Shown here in pieces: positions 34,778 to 45,195 of a DNA stretch of 58,795 nt. Source of the stretch: Hyphomonadaceae bacterium (GTDB lineage Bacteria; Pseudomonadota; Alphaproteobacteria; Caulobacterales; Hyphomonadaceae); NCBI GenBank assembly GCA_022844345.1, contig JALHLU010000010.1, forward strand, positions 120,351 to 179,145, given 5' to 3'. Positions within the stretch are counted from its first letter, which is position 1; every line of letters begins with the position of its first letter. The notes beneath the pieces were generated by a model that was not told where the DNA came from, searched no databases, and worked only from the letters and a program-made list of their open reading frames with translations. Made by a program: the position numbers and the translations under genes.

Positions 34778-35107
34778 ATGTCCGACATCAACGCGCGTAT
34801 CCAGGGCCTGGTCGACGCCAGCCCGGTCTTCCTGTTCATGAAGGGCACGCCGACCTTTCCGCAGTGCGGCTTCTCGGCGACCGTGATCTCGATCCTCGAC
34901 CATCTTGGCGTCCGCTATGACAGCGCGAACATCCTCGAGGACGCCGAGCTGCGGCAGGGCATCAAGGATTTCTCCAACTGGCCGACCATCCCCCAGCTCT
35001 ATGTGAAGGGTGAGTTCATCGGCGGCTGCGACATCACGAAAGAGATGTTCCAGTCGGGCGAGCTGAAACAGCTGCTCGAGGAAAAGGGCGTGCTGCAGGC
35101 GGCGTGA
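34778..35107 (+). CDS. grxD: Grx4-family monothiol glutaredoxin
   Basis: A 109-residue monothiol glutaredoxin: CGFS active site at 30-33 within 'FMKGTPTFPQCGFSATV', and the glutathione-binding 'NWPTIPQLYVKGEFIGGCDI'. Such proteins carry a [2Fe-2S] cluster bridged with glutathione and hand it to targets, often in complex with BolA. The ATG at 34778 has GGAGG just upstream. The canonical residue after GTP is D/E (KGTPDFPQC); here it is T, a mild change. Confidence 0.95.
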   Translation: MSDINARIQGLVDASPVFLFMKGTPTFPQCGFSATVISILDHLGVRYDSANILEDAELRQGIKDFSNWPTIPQLYVKGEFIGGCDITKEMFQSGELKQLLEEKGVLQAA

Positions 35108-35125
35108 GCCGGGACCGCCGGGCTC

Positions 35126-36289
35126 CTAGACCAATCCGCCCATTGCCTTTGCCGCCACGCTGTCGCGGAAGATCGCCGTGTCGAGATCGGCTGACGCCCA
35201 GCCGAGCTGGTCGCGCAGCAGGCCCTTGAACACCGAGCGCGCATCGACGGCGGGGCGAAGATCGCGATCCTCGAACAGCGCCGATGATTTAAGGCCCGGC
35301 CAGTCGCCCAGCATGCGGCCGCCCTTGATCGCGCCGCCTGCCAGAATGGCGAGTCCGCCCGTGCCATGATCCGTGCCGCCGCCGCCATTGATGCGGACCG
35401 TGCGGCCGAATTCGGAAATTGCCATCACGGCGGTCTTCTTCCAGATATCGCCCAGCTGCGTCTTCATTGCAGCGATGCCGTTGTCGAGCGCGGCAAAGCG
35501 TTGCTGTAGCGCCTGGTTCTGGCCGATGTGGGTGTCCCAGCCTTCGAGACTGACGACGGCGATCTGCGGCCCCTGTGGCTGGGCGAGGAACTTGCCCGCT
35601 GCTTCAAGCTGCGGGACATATTGCGCAGGCCCGCCGCGTCCGCCCATGCCGTCAGCCTTCATCGAACCCGCGATCATGTCGGCGCCGACGGCTGCACTCA
35701 GCGACGTCTTCAGGACCATGTCATGCTCATAGAGATCGAGCAGGCGTTGCAGCGTGTCCTCACTGGCCTCTGGCAATACCGGCGGCGACCATGACGTGGC
35801 GCTGACCGGCGCGCCGCGGAGGATGAGCGGCTGGGACGGTCCGATCGACACCGCCGCATAGACGCCGGGCGCTTTCAACATCGCGCGGTTGAGCCAGCCA
35901 TCCGCGCTCACCTGGCTGATCTCGCCGCATTCGAGCAGGTCCTGCGCCGCAAAATGCGAGCGCTCGCGATAGGGACCGGCAATGGCGGGCACGAAGGCGG
36001 CCTCGTTGGCGCTGTACATGGCGGCAAGGCCGGGCATCGCGGAATGAAGGGCAAAGCCATCAGACAGTTTGATCGCGCCGGGGTCGACCAGGGCGGCGCG
36101 ATGGCCGCGAATGTCGGCGTCATCGATCTTCGGCAGGGCGGCAAGTCCATCCATCGCCCCGCGCAGGATGATGATCACCAGCTTGCGCCCTTGCGCGCCG
36201 CCCGTGTCGGCCCGTGCGCCGGGCGCGACGGACACAAGCGTTGCAGCGCATCCGGTCAGCAGCAGAGACCGGCGGTTCAGCATCGTCAT
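35126..36289 (-). CDS. DUF1501 family Tat-exported protein
   Basis: A 387-residue protein of the DUF1501 (sulfatase/alkaline-phosphatase-like) family: 'KLVIIILRGAMDGLAALP', 'VVSLEGWDTHIGQNQAL', 'AVMAISEFGRTVRINGGGGTDHGTGGLAILAGGAIKGGRM'. The N-terminus is Tat-like (NRRSLLLTGCAATLVSVAPGARA). ATG 36289 was chosen for GGAGA five bases before it; it lies two bases after the DUF1800 stop. DUF1800-DUF1501 pairs are widespread in Proteobacteria but of unknown function. Confidence 0.9.
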   Translation of the reverse strand: MTMLNRRSLLLTGCAATLVSVAPGARADTGGAQGRKLVIIILRGAMDGLAALPKIDDADIRGHRAALVDPGAIKLSDGFALHSAMPGLAAMYSANEAAFVPAIAGPYRERSHFAAQDLLECGEISQVSADGWLNRAMLKAPGVYAAVSIGPSQPLILRGAPVSATSWSPPVLPEASEDTLQRLLDLYEHDMVLKTSLSAAVGADMIAGSMKADGMGGRGGPAQYVPQLEAAGKFLAQPQGPQIAVVSLEGWDTHIGQNQALQQRFAALDNGIAAMKTQLGDIWKKTAVMAISEFGRTVRINGGGGTDHGTGGLAILAGGAIKGGRMLGDWPGLKSSALFEDRDLRPAVDARSVFKGLLRDQLGWASADLDTAIFRDSVAAKAMGGLV

Positions 36290-36291
36290 GA

Positions 36292-37704
36292 CTATCTCCG
36301 CTGAAATTCGGGCGACATCAGCGCCAGTGTGAAACCCTGCTCGGCGCTTTCGGCGCGGGCGACGGCCTGTCGCGTCCGCTGCCCAGCCATCTCGCCAAGC
36401 GCCTGATCGAGGAAATCTGTCGGCGACAGGCCGCGCACCATGCGCCGCGAAACCGCGTTGGCCCATTCGAGCCGCTTCTTGACCGCATCGGCGCCGGACC
36501 ATGCAGCCGTGTCATCCGCCCAGCCAGCCGGCGAAGGCGCGCTGAACGGCGCCTGCGCGAGCGAGGCATAGACCTGACGCTGTGCGCCGCCGAACGCCGC
36601 CTGTGCGCCGGCCGCGCGGGCGGCTGAGACAAGCAGCTCCTCCGGCGTCTTGAATTTCTGCTGCTCCGGCTGCCAGGCTTCATCGAGATGGATCACGGCG
36701 CGCGCGAGCACGGCAAGATCGCCGCCGGACGACAGGAAGCTCGCCTCCAGTTTGGCGATGGCGGATTCGGGCGGGACATCAGCCACGAAATGCCGCGCGA
36801 GTTTCGTGGCGATAAGGCGCGCCGTGGCCGGATGGACGGCCAGCACGTCGAGTATGCTCGCCGCCTGCAGCTTGCCCTCCCCGCCATGTACCTTGCCGAG
36901 GACGGTTCTCGCCCCCGGCTCGTGCAGGGGTGCGACGAAGAGCACGCGGCCGGGTTCGTTTGCAAGTTCAGGCGCGCGGCCGCCGCGGCCGGCCGCAGCA
37001 AGGCGCGCGGTCTGTGGGCCGCTTACTGTCCAGCCCGTCAGGGCCTTGGCGAACTCGACAATGTCTTCCTGTGTGTAGCCGGAGCCAACGCCAAGCGTGT
37101 GCAGCTCCAGAATCTCACGCGCGAGGTTTTCGTTGAGACCCGCATCGCGCCGCTGCGCCGGGATCGTTGACGGGCCGATGGACCGTGCGGCGTCGAGAAA
37201 GACCAGCATACCCGGGTGAAAGACTGCGTTCCCAAGAAGACCGGAGAAGCGGCCGAACACGTGGGGTCTGATTGCCTCGCGCTCATAGGGGCCGACAAGG
37301 CCGATCATCTGCGCGTTGCGGGCCGCCACGGTGAAGTGGTTCGCCCAGAAGCGCAGCCAGCGTTCGGCGAAAGATGCAGGGGTGGAGGCTGCGTGCCGGG
37401 TGCGCGCCTCGACTTCCTTCTGGAGCCCTTCGCGCGCCTCGCGCTGGATGCGCTGCTGGATGGCGCGCCGCGCCTCCTCGTCTGGTTCGCCAGCCTCGCG
37501 CGGGCCAGCCATTGAGGCATCGGCGATGCGGGCGGCGAAAACTTCCTGCGTCGATAGCAGGCCCTCGCCGGAGACAACCGCGGCGCCGGGGCGGATCTGG
37601 GCTTCGAGCCAGCCGCGCGGATCGCCTGCCGCATCGGAAATCTCGCCGGGGCGGGCGCCCAGCCCGAACCGTGATGTTGCGATCGCTGCTGCAAGCCGGG
37701 ACAT
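36292..37704 (-). CDS. DUF1800 family protein
   Basis: A 470-residue member of DUF1800: 'AIATSRFGLGARPGEI', 'ERWLRFWANHFTVAARN', 'HPGMLVFLDAARSIGPSTI', 'NENLAREILELHTLGVGSGYTQEDIVEFAKALTGWTV' and a C-terminal 'FTLALMSPEFQRR'. The ATG at 37704 follows a very strong GAGGGAGGGGGC; longer frames upstream have no homology. It forms an operon with the DUF1501 gene. No signal peptide is obvious from this start. Function unknown. Confidence 0.9.
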   Translation of the reverse strand: MSRLAAAIATSRFGLGARPGEISDAAGDPRGWLEAQIRPGAAVVSGEGLLSTQEVFAARIADASMAGPREAGEPDEEARRAIQQRIQREAREGLQKEVEARTRHAASTPASFAERWLRFWANHFTVAARNAQMIGLVGPYEREAIRPHVFGRFSGLLGNAVFHPGMLVFLDAARSIGPSTIPAQRRDAGLNENLAREILELHTLGVGSGYTQEDIVEFAKALTGWTVSGPQTARLAAAGRGGRAPELANEPGRVLFVAPLHEPGARTVLGKVHGGEGKLQAASILDVLAVHPATARLIATKLARHFVADVPPESAIAKLEASFLSSGGDLAVLARAVIHLDEAWQPEQQKFKTPEELLVSAARAAGAQAAFGGAQRQVYASLAQAPFSAPSPAGWADDTAAWSGADAVKKRLEWANAVSRRMVRGLSPTDFLDQALGEMAGQRTRQAVARAESAEQGFTLALMSPEFQRR

Positions 37705-37905
37705 CGCCCCCTCCCTCGCCAGGCCCCATGGCCGTTTCTGCCGGGACTTCGCAAACCCTAACGTCTGCGAGCGGTGAAAGTATGCCAGAAGCGCGGATTT
37801 TTGTAACAGGGTTTGCCGGCGGCGGTGTCGTCCGCGCCCATCCAGCAGACGCAGTCGCAAAGCTGCTGAAAAGAGCCTATGAGCCCTGCAGAATGGAATT
37901 CCGGC

Positions 37906-38802
37906 ATGGCTGACGACTCATCACACCCAGAGGATGCTGGCGAACCGGCCGAGGTCTTTTCGCCACTGCACCCTGTGTTCGCGGACGCCCCAGGAAGCGT
38001 CACCTTCCGCAAGCTGCGCAAGCGCCTGGTGCGCGAGACGCAGGAGGCGATCCGCGCCTATGGCATGGTCCCAAGCGGGCGGCGCCCGCGCTGGCTGGTG
38101 TGCCTGTCGGGCGGCAAGGACAGCTACACGCTGCTGGCCGTTCTGCTCGATCTGCAATGGCAGGGGGCGCTGCCGGTCGACCTGCTGGCGTGCAATCTCG
38201 ACCAAGGCCAGCCGGGATTTCCCAAGCACGTGCTGCCGGAATATCTCGCGCGCGTTGGGGTGCCGCACAGGATCATCACGCAGGACACATACTCGGTCGT
38301 GACCGAGAAGGTGCCGGCGTCCAACACGTACTGCTCGTTATGCTCGCGCATGCGGCGCGGCATCCTCTATCGCGTCGCGCGTGAGGAAGGGTGCGAGGCG
38401 GTTGTGCTCGGACACCATCGCGACGACTCGCTCGAAACCTTCATGCTGAATTTCCTCCATGGCGGGCGGCTGGCCGCGATGCCGCCCAAGCTGGTGAACG
38501 ATGCAGGCGATCTGTTCGTGTTGCGGCCGCTGATCGGATGCGCCGAGGAGGATATCCGCAAGTTCGCCGGGCTGATGCAGTTCCCGATCATCCCCTGCAA
38601 TCTCTGCGGATCGCAGGATGGCCTGCAGCGCATGCAGATCAAGTCGATGCTGGATGAGTGGGAGAAGCGCAATCCCGGCAAGCGCCAGGTCATGGCGCGC
38701 GCGCTGGGTCATGTGCGGCCATCGCACCTTGTGGATGGCGAGTTGTTCGATTTTGCCGGGCTCGACCTTGGCGCACCGGGCACGAAGGATGACGGTCTCT
38801 AG
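37906..38802 (+). CDS. ttcA: tRNA 2-thiocytidine(32) synthetase TtcA
   Basis: A 298-residue PP-loop ATPase that thiolates C32 of some tRNAs using an Fe-S cluster. The PP-loop SGGKDS is at 68-73, the first CxxC (CSLC) at 143-146 and the second CxxC in 'IPCNLCGSQ' near 229; '[21 protein letters not shown]' is the TtcA signature. The start may be 37906 (GGA upstream) or 37879. The stop overlaps that of the convergent TPR protein by three bases. Confidence 0.93.
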   Translation: MADDSSHPEDAGEPAEVFSPLHPVFADAPGSVTFRKLRKRLVRETQEAIRAYGMVPSGRRPRWLVCLSGGKDSYTLLAVLLDLQWQGALPVDLLACNLDQGQPGFPKHVLPEYLARVGVPHRIITQDTYSVVTEKVPASNTYCSLCSRMRRGILYRVAREEGCEAVVLGHHRDDSLETFMLNFLHGGRLAAMPPKLVNDAGDLFVLRPLIGCAEEDIRKFAGLMQFPIIPCNLCGSQDGLQRMQIKSMLDEWEKRNPGKRQVMARALGHVRPSHLVDGELFDFAGLDLGAPGTKDDGL

Positions 38803-41800
38803 CCCGCAGTCGGAGCCGCTGCCGGGGCCTGCGCCACAGTCTTCTGCGCCTCGAAGCGCTGTTTCATGGCCGCGGCGAAGGCATCGACGCGCGGGGCATC
38901 GGCAAGGCGGCGCACGGCTTCCGACACGCTGGCGCCTGAAACATCGGTCTGCGCAACGATGAGATCAAAGCTCGCCTTGTTCGGGCTGCCTTCCATCGCG
39001 CTTGAATAACCGCGCACCTGGGCGATCAGTGCGGCATCCTTCGCCATGCGGGCCGCTATACCGGCCTTGAAGACAAGGTCGGCGTCTTTCTTCTGCGCCT
39101 GCCCCACCGGCGGCAGCATCGCCACCATGGCGGCGGCGGCCTGCGGCCATTTGCGGTCGCGCCAGTAGGCATCCGCCAACAATGATTTGGCCTCGACGCC
39201 TTCAAGCGGCTCGACCAGTTCGATGACGTGATCATACCGGCCAAGGTCGCGGTAGGCTGCGGCCTCCAGCAGGCGCCGCTCCAGCGCCAGCTCCTTGGGA
39301 AGCTGCGGCTGGCGCGTAGAATTTATGGCTGCGAGCGCCTTGTCCGGCCGCCTGTCCCACAGGTAGATCGTCGCCAGGTCAACGGCGACCGCAGCCTTGC
39401 CCATGCCGCGGATGCGGTTGTCGACCTGGTATTGCAGAAGGGCGCTGGCCGGTTCCAGCAGGTCGAACGCCACCAGCCTCTGCGCCAGCTTGCGGACCAT
39501 CTGGTCGCCGTCGGGACCGATGGGCATGAGCGTATCGTCGAACTCGTAGAACAGCGCCACTGCCTGGATCGGGTCCAGCCTGTCGGCCTCCCCGTCGAGG
39601 AACAGGCGGCGGAAGTATTCGGCCAGCTTGATGCGCAACTCACGCGCGCCCGGCGCATCGGCGTCGCGCCAGGCCGTCGATTGCGCCAGAAGCAGCGCAT
39701 CGCGGAATCGCCCGACACGCATATACTGGTCGGCGAGAATGCCGACCGTCGCCATCTCGACCTCGTCGCCGCGCCAGCGGAAGCGCAGCGATTCCAGCTC
39801 CTGCGCCGCCTCACCGGCCGTCATCTTGCCTGCGGGCACGGCAAGCTCCAGCCGGCGCAGTTCGGCGCGCACAGCGACCGGCTCGCTTGCGGCCTGGGCG
39901 AGGCGTTCAAGTTCGCCATACGCGGCGGCGGGTCCGTCCACGACCGCGCGCAGATTGGCAAGCGCCAGCTGGCCGCGCTCCTTGGTTTCCGGTTCACCGC
40001 CGGAGATGGCGAGATTGGCCTGCCTGCGCGCAGCGTCGAAGTCGTTGGCGCGCAGCGCAGCCTCCGCCCATACAACCGCAAAGTCGGCCGCGCGGGCGGA
40101 CGAATAGAGCTGGGACTGACGATCAGATTCGCGGAACAGCTCCAGCGCCCGCTCCCACTCGCCCCGCCCCGCCGCGACCATCGCGCGCCAGAGCGCAGCT
40201 GACTGGTCGCCCCGGAGGACGCCGCGCGACAGATCTGCTTCGGCTTCCTTGAGGCGGCCGACCATGTAGTTGGCCGCGCCGCGCATGCCGACAACCGTGG
40301 GGTCCTGCTCCAGCTCAGGGCGCTCATTCACGGCGACGCGCAGGATGCCCAGCGCCTCGTGCGGCTGCTGGTGGCCGATATAGAACCGCACGAGGTCAAG
40401 CGCGGCCGAGGCGCCCATCGGCGTCGAGGGGTCGGCCGCGATCGCCGCCGCCTGCAGCTTCTTGAGGTGTTCGTAGTATTGCTCGCCGCGCGAGGCGCCC
40501 CAGGCGGCGAAGTCGATGAAAGCCGGGTTGTTCGCCGCTGCGCCGAAGCCCAGATCGGCCATTGCGGTGTCTGTGGCCGACTGGGCGCTGGCGGCCATCG
40601 AGACGGCGACACGCTCGCCCTCCAGCGTAACCACAACGCTGTCCGATTTCGGCGCGATGGCGAGGCCATGTGCGGTTGCGGGCAGCGACGCCTCGACGAA
40701 GTCGCGGGGCGATGGCGAGGAAGAGGACGGGCCATAGGCGACGGCGACGGCGATCTGGTCGCCAATGATCGGATCCTCGAACCAGACAAGGCCCGTCGTG
40801 CCGATCATCATTGTCTCAATGCGCGCGCGCCCGCTGTCGTCAGGCTTGCGTTCGGGCTTGAGGAAGCGCTGAGGACGGTTTGCGGTGGGCGCGATCCGGA
40901 TCGACCATGTGGCCTCCTCCATCTCAGCGGAGACGGAAAGCCCCTTGGGAACCTCAACACGCAGGATGGCCGCATCTTTCTGGCGCATGACGCGCGCCCG
41001 ATAGCCGGCGGGGAACTGGGTCTGATCCAGCTTGAGATCGGCATTGGCGGCGAACACCGCCCAGACGACGTTTCCGCGCGCGAACACCGCTGCAGCTGCA
41101 GGCTCCGCAAACGGTACGGTGATATCGACCCCGCCGGTGATCGGAGCCGCCTTGACGAAGACGATGCCGTTTGGCGGCGATGGATCCGTCCATTTCGGAG
41201 ACATGACTGTCGCGCGTTCGGGGCCGCCAATCGCGGTCGAGGAGACGGGGGCCAGCGCGACGGCGGGCGCGTTGCCCGGAAGCTTGGGCGGGGTGAGCAG
41301 GATTGGCGCGCTGGCAGGGGGTGCAGGCGCGGGCCTTGCTGCGGCCGGCTGTTGCGGCGTGGAGCCCGCGGGCGCTGCGGCGGCCGCAGGCGGGGCGGGC
41401 TTCGAGATGTCCACCACGAGAACATCGCCCTCAAGGTAGTGCTTGATGGGCATCTTGTCCTTCGAGGTGATCGTGACAATGTAACCGCGATCAGAGTTCT
41501 CGGCCTTGAAGTCGGCAAGGTTCGGCGGCGGCGTGATGCGCAGATAGGCAAGGTCCGGCTTGGCGCGCCTGGCGAATTGCAGCGTCAGCGTGCCCTCGGC
41601 CTGGCTCACGACCTTGTAGCTGGTTTTCGAGTTCCAGTAGAAGGCGATGCGCGAGCTGTCGCCTGAATGGCTGCCGCGCACTTCCAGCGGCTCGATCGCC
41701 ACCGGCGCGGGGACGGCTTCAACCCGTCGCGCTTCGGCCTCCGCCGCACGCTTTGCGACGAGTGGCGAGACGATCTTGGGCGGGGTCTGCGTCACAGATT

Positions 41801-42191
41801 CCGGGATCAGATCCAGGGCGACGAGATCAATCGAGGTCGAGATCGCAAGGCGCGGCGTCTGCTTGAGGCCGATGCGGGCCGTCATGCCGTCAGGATCCAT
41901 GAAGGTAACGGCGGCCCAGTTGGGCAGGCCTTCCTTCAGCTTGTTGAAGTCGATCGTGACCTTCTGGTCGAAGGTGAGGATCAGAACCTGGTTCGAGACC
42001 TGCGCGCTGATCTTGGGAGCGTTGTCATCGCCATCGGCCCATTTTGCCGTGATGCGGGCGTAGGATGGATTTTCCTTGAAGGTGAGCTGAAGGGGACGAT
42101 CCGCCACGGCTGGCGACACAATGCCGAGCGCCGCCGCTCCGATGAAGGAGAGGCGTAGAGCCCAGCCAGCCGTGGGGAACAGACCGCTCAT
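38799..42191 (-). CDS. Large periplasmic TPR-type protein of the flagellar operon
   Basis: An 1130-residue protein with a signal peptide (cleavage near SPAVA-DR at about 31). Residues 32-120 and 165-275 look like two AMIN-type beta domains ('[18 protein letters not shown]', 'VLVVDISKP'), followed by a Pro/Ala-rich linker (276-310), a further beta region and, from about 570, helical repeats of TPR type ('[26 protein letters not shown]'). It is coupled by ATGA overlap to a MotE-like gene and sits at the end of a fliL-fliM operon, so a role in motility or motor assembly is likely. In Rhizobium a MotE chaperone serves the periplasmic MotC; this could be an analogous client, which is inference. 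Confidence 0.82.
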   Translation of the reverse strand: MSGLFPTAGWALRLSFIGAAALGIVSPAVADRPLQLTFKENPSYARITAKWADGDDNAPKISAQVSNQVLILTFDQKVTIDFNKLKEGLPNWAAVTFMDPDGMTARIGLKQTPRLAISTSIDLVALDLIPESVTQTPPKIVSPLVAKRAAEAEARRVEAVPAPVAIEPLEVRGSHSGDSSRIAFYWNSKTSYKVVSQAEGTLTLQFARRAKPDLAYLRITPPPNLADFKAENSDRGYIVTITSKDKMPIKHYLEGDVLVVDISKPAPPAAAAAPAGSTPQQPAAARPAPAPPASAPILLTPPKLPGNAPAVALAPVSSTAIGGPERATVMSPKWTDPSPPNGIVFVKAAPITGGVDITVPFAEPAAAAVFARGNVVWAVFAANADLKLDQTQFPAGYRARVMRQKDAAILRVEVPKGLSVSAEMEEATWSIRIAPTANRPQRFLKPERKPDDSGRARIETMMIGTTGLVWFEDPIIGDQIAVAVAYGPSSSSPSPRDFVEASLPATAHGLAIAPKSDSVVVTLEGERVAVSMAASAQSATDTAMADLGFGAAANNPAFIDFAAWGASRGEQYYEHLKKLQAAAIAADPSTPMGASAALDLVRFYIGHQQPHEALGILRVAVNERPELEQDPTVVGMRGAANYMVGRLKEAEADLSRGVLRGDQSAALWRAMVAAGRGEWERALELFRESDRQSQLYSSARAADFAVVWAEAALRANDFDAARRQANLAISGGEPETKERGQLALANLRAVVDGPAAAYGELERLAQAASEPVAVRAELRRLELAVPAGKMTAGEAAQELESLRFRWRGDEVEMATVGILADQYMRVGRFRDALLLAQSTAWRDADAPGARELRIKLAEYFRRLFLDGEADRLDPIQAVALFYEFDDTLMPIGPDGDQMVRKLAQRLVAFDLLEPASALLQYQVDNRIRGMGKAAVAVDLATIYLWDRRPDKALAAINSTRQPQLPKELALERRLLEAAAYRDLGRYDHVIELVEPLEGVEAKSLLADAYWRDRKWPQAAAAMVAMLPPVGQAQKKDADLVFKAGIAARMAKDAALIAQVRGYSSAMEGSPNKASFDLIVAQTDVSGASVSEAVRRLADAPRVDAFAAAMKQRFEAQKTVAQAPAAAPTAG

Positions 42192-42889
42192 GCAGGCGGC
42201 TTGGCCGCAAGGCCAGCTTCGAGAGGCGACTTCGACAGATCCGCCAGCATACGGGTCAGCGCCTCGGCGCGCTTGGGTGTCATGGAGGACATGATGGCGG
42301 CGAGCGTTGCAGGCTTCATCGCCTTGGCGATATCGAGGAGGACCTGATCATCCATGCCGTTGAAGATCGTGGCCGCATCCTTAGCCTTCATCGCCTCATA
42401 CGTCTTCACCAGCGAGGCCATACGCTCGTCGCGCTTGGCTTCCATCTGGGTCAGCAGGCCCTGCACCCGTGTCTCGACCGCCTTGAGTTCGGTGATCTGT
42501 TCCTGCAGGCGCCCCTCGGCGGCAGCTGTGGCGCCTTCGCGCGTGGCGATGCCGGCTTCGCGTTCATCCAGCGCCTCGCGCCGCGCCTGCAGGCTGCGCA
42601 GCACGATGATCTCGTTCGAGGAAAGGCCGGCCTCCTCGGCGGCGGCGTCGAGCGCAGAAAGGCACTGTTCCGGCGTCGGCGGGGCAGCGGCGCCGGCGGC
42701 GACAGGCGGGGCTTCTTCCTCGGGCGCAATCTCTTCGGCGCCGGCGGTGAGCTCATTGCCCATCGAAGGGCCAGATGCGGTCTCGTCGGCCTGCTGGGCG
42801 AAGGCCTGCGCGATGTCGACGCCCTTGAACGCCAGCGCTCCGATGCTGACGGCGATCACGGCGGAGAAGACTCCAACCCTTGGCGTCAT
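42188..42889 (-). CDS. MotE-like motility protein
   Basis: A 233-residue protein: one N-terminal membrane segment (about 7-24), a Pro/Ala/Glu-rich stretch, a long coiled coil (about 105-170, 'EREAGIATREGATAAAEGRL') and a C-terminal MgtE_N/FliG-like helical domain ('YEAMKAKDAATIFNGMDDQVLLDIAKAMKPATLAAIMSSM'). This is the architecture of MotE and FliG-like periplasmic or membrane-linked chaperones. The gene lies 12 bases after the DUF6468 stop and overlaps the large TPR protein downstream. Confidence 0.82.
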   Translation of the reverse strand: MTPRVGVFSAVIAVSIGALAFKGVDIAQAFAQQADETASGPSMGNELTAGAEEIAPEEEAPPVAAGAAAPPTPEQCLSALDAAAEEAGLSSNEIIVLRSLQARREALDEREAGIATREGATAAAEGRLQEQITELKAVETRVQGLLTQMEAKRDERMASLVKTYEAMKAKDAATIFNGMDDQVLLDIAKAMKPATLAAIMSSMTPKRAEALTRMLADLSKSPLEAGLAAKPPA

Positions 42890-42901
42890 GGTGAGAACTC
42901 C

Positions 42902-43279
42902 CTAGAGGACGCTGCGGCGGCGCAGGGCGAAATCGACAGGCTGGCGGACATTGTCGCGATCACGGTCACGATCGCGGGGGCCATCAATCATTATCTCGCG
43001 CGGCGCCTCGCGGACGAGCGGCGCGTTCGCCATGGCGCGGGCCTCGTCTATCTTCGACTGAAGCTCTCGGCCGGCGGCATCGGCCGAACGGCGCAGCGCC
43101 GTGACAGCATTCTCGGCATGCTGCACGGAGCTCTGCAGCTCGCGAGCCGCTTCGAGCATGCGCGTGTTGCCGGTCCGCAGCGCCTTGAGTTTTCCATCAA
43201 GCCGCATGCAGTAGAGGATCGCGATCAGCAGGAGGACTGCGAGGAATCCCTCGAAAGCGAGGACATAAATATTGCTCAT
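42902..43279 (-). CDS. DUF6468-type flagellar operon protein
   Basis: A 125-residue protein starting MSNIYVLAFEGFLAVLLL: one N-terminal membrane helix (about 4-24), a coiled coil (about 30-80, 'KALRTGNTRMLEAARELQSSVQHAENAVTALRRSAD') and an Arg/Asp-rich C-terminal tail containing an 'RDRDRDRDN' run. The ATG overlaps the fliM stop (ATGA), with GGAGG upstream. Small proteins of this kind sit next to fliM in Alphaproteobacteria; their role is not established. Confidence 0.78.
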   Translation of the reverse strand: MSNIYVLAFEGFLAVLLLIAILYCMRLDGKLKALRTGNTRMLEAARELQSSVQHAENAVTALRRSADAAGRELQSKIDEARAMANAPLVREAPREIMIDGPRDRDRDRDNVRQPVDFALRRRSVL

Positions 43280-44418
43280 CGTGCCTCCATGACCCTTTTC
43301 TTTGCGGCCTGCGTGATCGGCGCTTCGACCCGCATGGCGACCTTCTGGCCGATCCGGCCGACCTGGCCGTGCGTGAGGTGAATATCGCCGCACATCAGCT
43401 GCGCTTTGGAATCAGGCGTTGCATTCATCACCAAGGTGTCGCCGACCTGCAGGTTCATCATCTTGCCAAGTGGCGCCTGGAATTCGTCGAGCACGACGCG
43501 CAGTGTTGCCGGCGCCGACCACAGCTCGGTCGCAAGGTGACCTTCCCAGATGTTGTCGCGCCCGAACTTCTCGCCCATGAAGTTCTGCAGCAGCATCTTC
43601 CGGATCGGCTCCAGCGTTGCGTAGGGCAGCAGCAGTTCGCAGCGGCCGCCGCGGTCTTCCATGTCGATGCGCAGCTTGACCAGGATGGCAGCGTTGGCAG
43701 GCTGGGCGATGGCGGCGAAGCGCGGGTTGGTCTCGATCCGGTCCAGTTCGAACTCGACGGTGGTGAGCGGATCGAACGCCTTCTTGGCGTCGTGCAGGAT
43801 CACCTCGACGAGGCGGGTCACCAGCACGCGCTCGATGGTGGTGTAGGGACGGCCCTCGACCCGCATGGCGATCGTGCCACGGCGCCCGCCGAGCAGCACG
43901 TCGACGATCGAATAGATCAGGTTCGAATCAACCGTGAGCAGGCCATAATTGTCCAGCTGCTTGGCCTTGAACACGGCGAGGATGGCCGGCAGCGGGATCG
44001 AGTTGAGATAATCGCCAAATCGCATCGACTGGATCGCATCCAGCGACACTTCGACGTTGTCGGATGTGAAGTTGCGCAGGCTGGTGGTCATCAGGCGCAC
44101 CAGCCTGTCGAACACCACTTCGAGCATCGGCAGTCGCTCGTAGGACACGAGCGCGGAGTTGATCAGCGCGCGGACGCCGCCGCGCTTTGCGCCGTTCTCT
44201 TCCTCGAGCGAAAAGCCGAGCAGCGAGTCGATTTCGTCCTGGTTGAGAATGCGTTCGGAGCCGACTGCCGCCTGGGCGATCGATTGCTCCGCGTCAGAAG
44301 CGCGCGGACCGCCCGGAGACGTTTCAGCATTCCACACGTCGTCAGCATCGCCCTTGCCGGACGATACGCTGGCTTCCCAGCCCGCTGCGAGTTCCTCGTC
44401 TGTGGTGTCTGCCGCCAC
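43276..44418 (-). CDS. fliM: Flagellar motor switch protein FliM
   Basis: A 380-residue C-ring protein. The N-terminus carries the CheY-P-binding motif ILNQDEIDSLLGF at about 58-70, preceded by an extended acidic leader of some 55 residues not found in enteric FliM. The CheC-like middle domain ('ALVSYERLPMLEVVFDRLVRL', 'LLGGRRG') and the C-terminal SpoA domain ('LRVVLDEFQAPLGKMMNLQVGDTLVMNA') are complete. It lies 13 bases after fliL and overlaps the DUF6468 gene. Confidence 0.96.
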   Translation of the reverse strand: MAADTTDEELAAGWEASVSSGKGDADDVWNAETSPGGPRASDAEQSIAQAAVGSERILNQDEIDSLLGFSLEEENGAKRGGVRALINSALVSYERLPMLEVVFDRLVRLMTTSLRNFTSDNVEVSLDAIQSMRFGDYLNSIPLPAILAVFKAKQLDNYGLLTVDSNLIYSIVDVLLGGRRGTIAMRVEGRPYTTIERVLVTRLVEVILHDAKKAFDPLTTVEFELDRIETNPRFAAIAQPANAAILVKLRIDMEDRGGRCELLLPYATLEPIRKMLLQNFMGEKFGRDNIWEGHLATELWSAPATLRVVLDEFQAPLGKMMNLQVGDTLVMNATPDSKAQLMCGDIHLTHGQVGRIGQKVAMRVEAPITQAAKKRVMEAR

Positions 44419-44431
44419 GCGCCTGACTTCC

Positions 44432-45115
44432 CTACTGGATAAGCATGCCTTCGATGAGGACCGCGTCGATCTTCTTCGGGTCCAGCACGAGGTTGAATCG
44501 CTTGAGCAGTTCGCGGCGCAGCGTGAACGTTCCCGCTGAACCGTTGAGATCCTCCACGCGCAACTCGCGCAGGAAGGAATTGAGCTGGTCCTTGAGCCGG
44601 GGCATCAGTTCCGGGATACGGTTGAAGGTGGAGCCGTTGGCCGCCTCAAGGGAGAGTTCGATCTCCATGTAGGGAGAGCGCTGGCCCTCGGTGCCGGCAA
44701 GGTTCACGACCAGTTTCGGCAAGGCGTAGTAGCAGGGATTGCCGCTCTCGCAGGGCAGCATGTGGCCGACCTCGGTCTCGCCTTCCGGCAGGCCGGCGGC
44801 CGGGGCGTGATCGCCGCCGCCTTCGCCACCATGATCTCCCCCGCCGCCATGGTCGTCCGCAGACGCTTCAGCATGGCCGTCTTCCGGCGCGGGGTGTTCG
44901 CCGGCTTCGGCATCCGCTTCGGTGGCGGCAGCCCCGCCGCCGCCCATGAGCATCATCGCAGCTGCGCCGCCGCCGCCCAGGACGAGCACGGCGGGCAGAA
45001 TGATGAAGAGCACCAGCGTCTTGCCGGCCATCTTCTTCTTGGAGCCGGCCTCGCCTTCGGCCGGGGCGTCGGCCGCCGGCGCTTCAGGCTTCTTCGGCTT
45101 TTCCTTCTTCGCCAT
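44432..45115 (-). CDS. fliL: Flagellar basal body-associated protein FliL
   Basis: A 227-residue FliL: a basic N-terminus, one membrane helix at about 30-55 ('KTLVLFIILPAVLVLGGGG'), a long Ala/Glu/His/Gly-rich periplasmic linker (about 60-115) and the FliL domain ('YYALPKLVVNLAGTEGQRSPYMEIELSLEA' to 'LDPKKIDAVLIEGMLIQ'). FliL supports stator function around the motor. It is the first gene of the leftward flagellar operon, with a possible CtrA site about 80 bases upstream. Confidence 0.93.
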   Translation of the reverse strand: MAKKEKPKKPEAPAADAPAEGEAGSKKKMAGKTLVLFIILPAVLVLGGGGAAAMMLMGGGGAAATEADAEAGEHPAPEDGHAEASADDHGGGGDHGGEGGGDHAPAAGLPEGETEVGHMLPCESGNPCYYALPKLVVNLAGTEGQRSPYMEIELSLEAANGSTFNRIPELMPRLKDQLNSFLRELRVEDLNGSAGTFTLRRELLKRFNLVLDPKKIDAVLIEGMLIQ

Positions 45116-45195
45116 TGGCGGGCAACCCCTGGAAGATACGCGCGGGAATCATCTTGGCCCGGGACATCCGGGTCACCCGGCAAAATCGTCCACCG

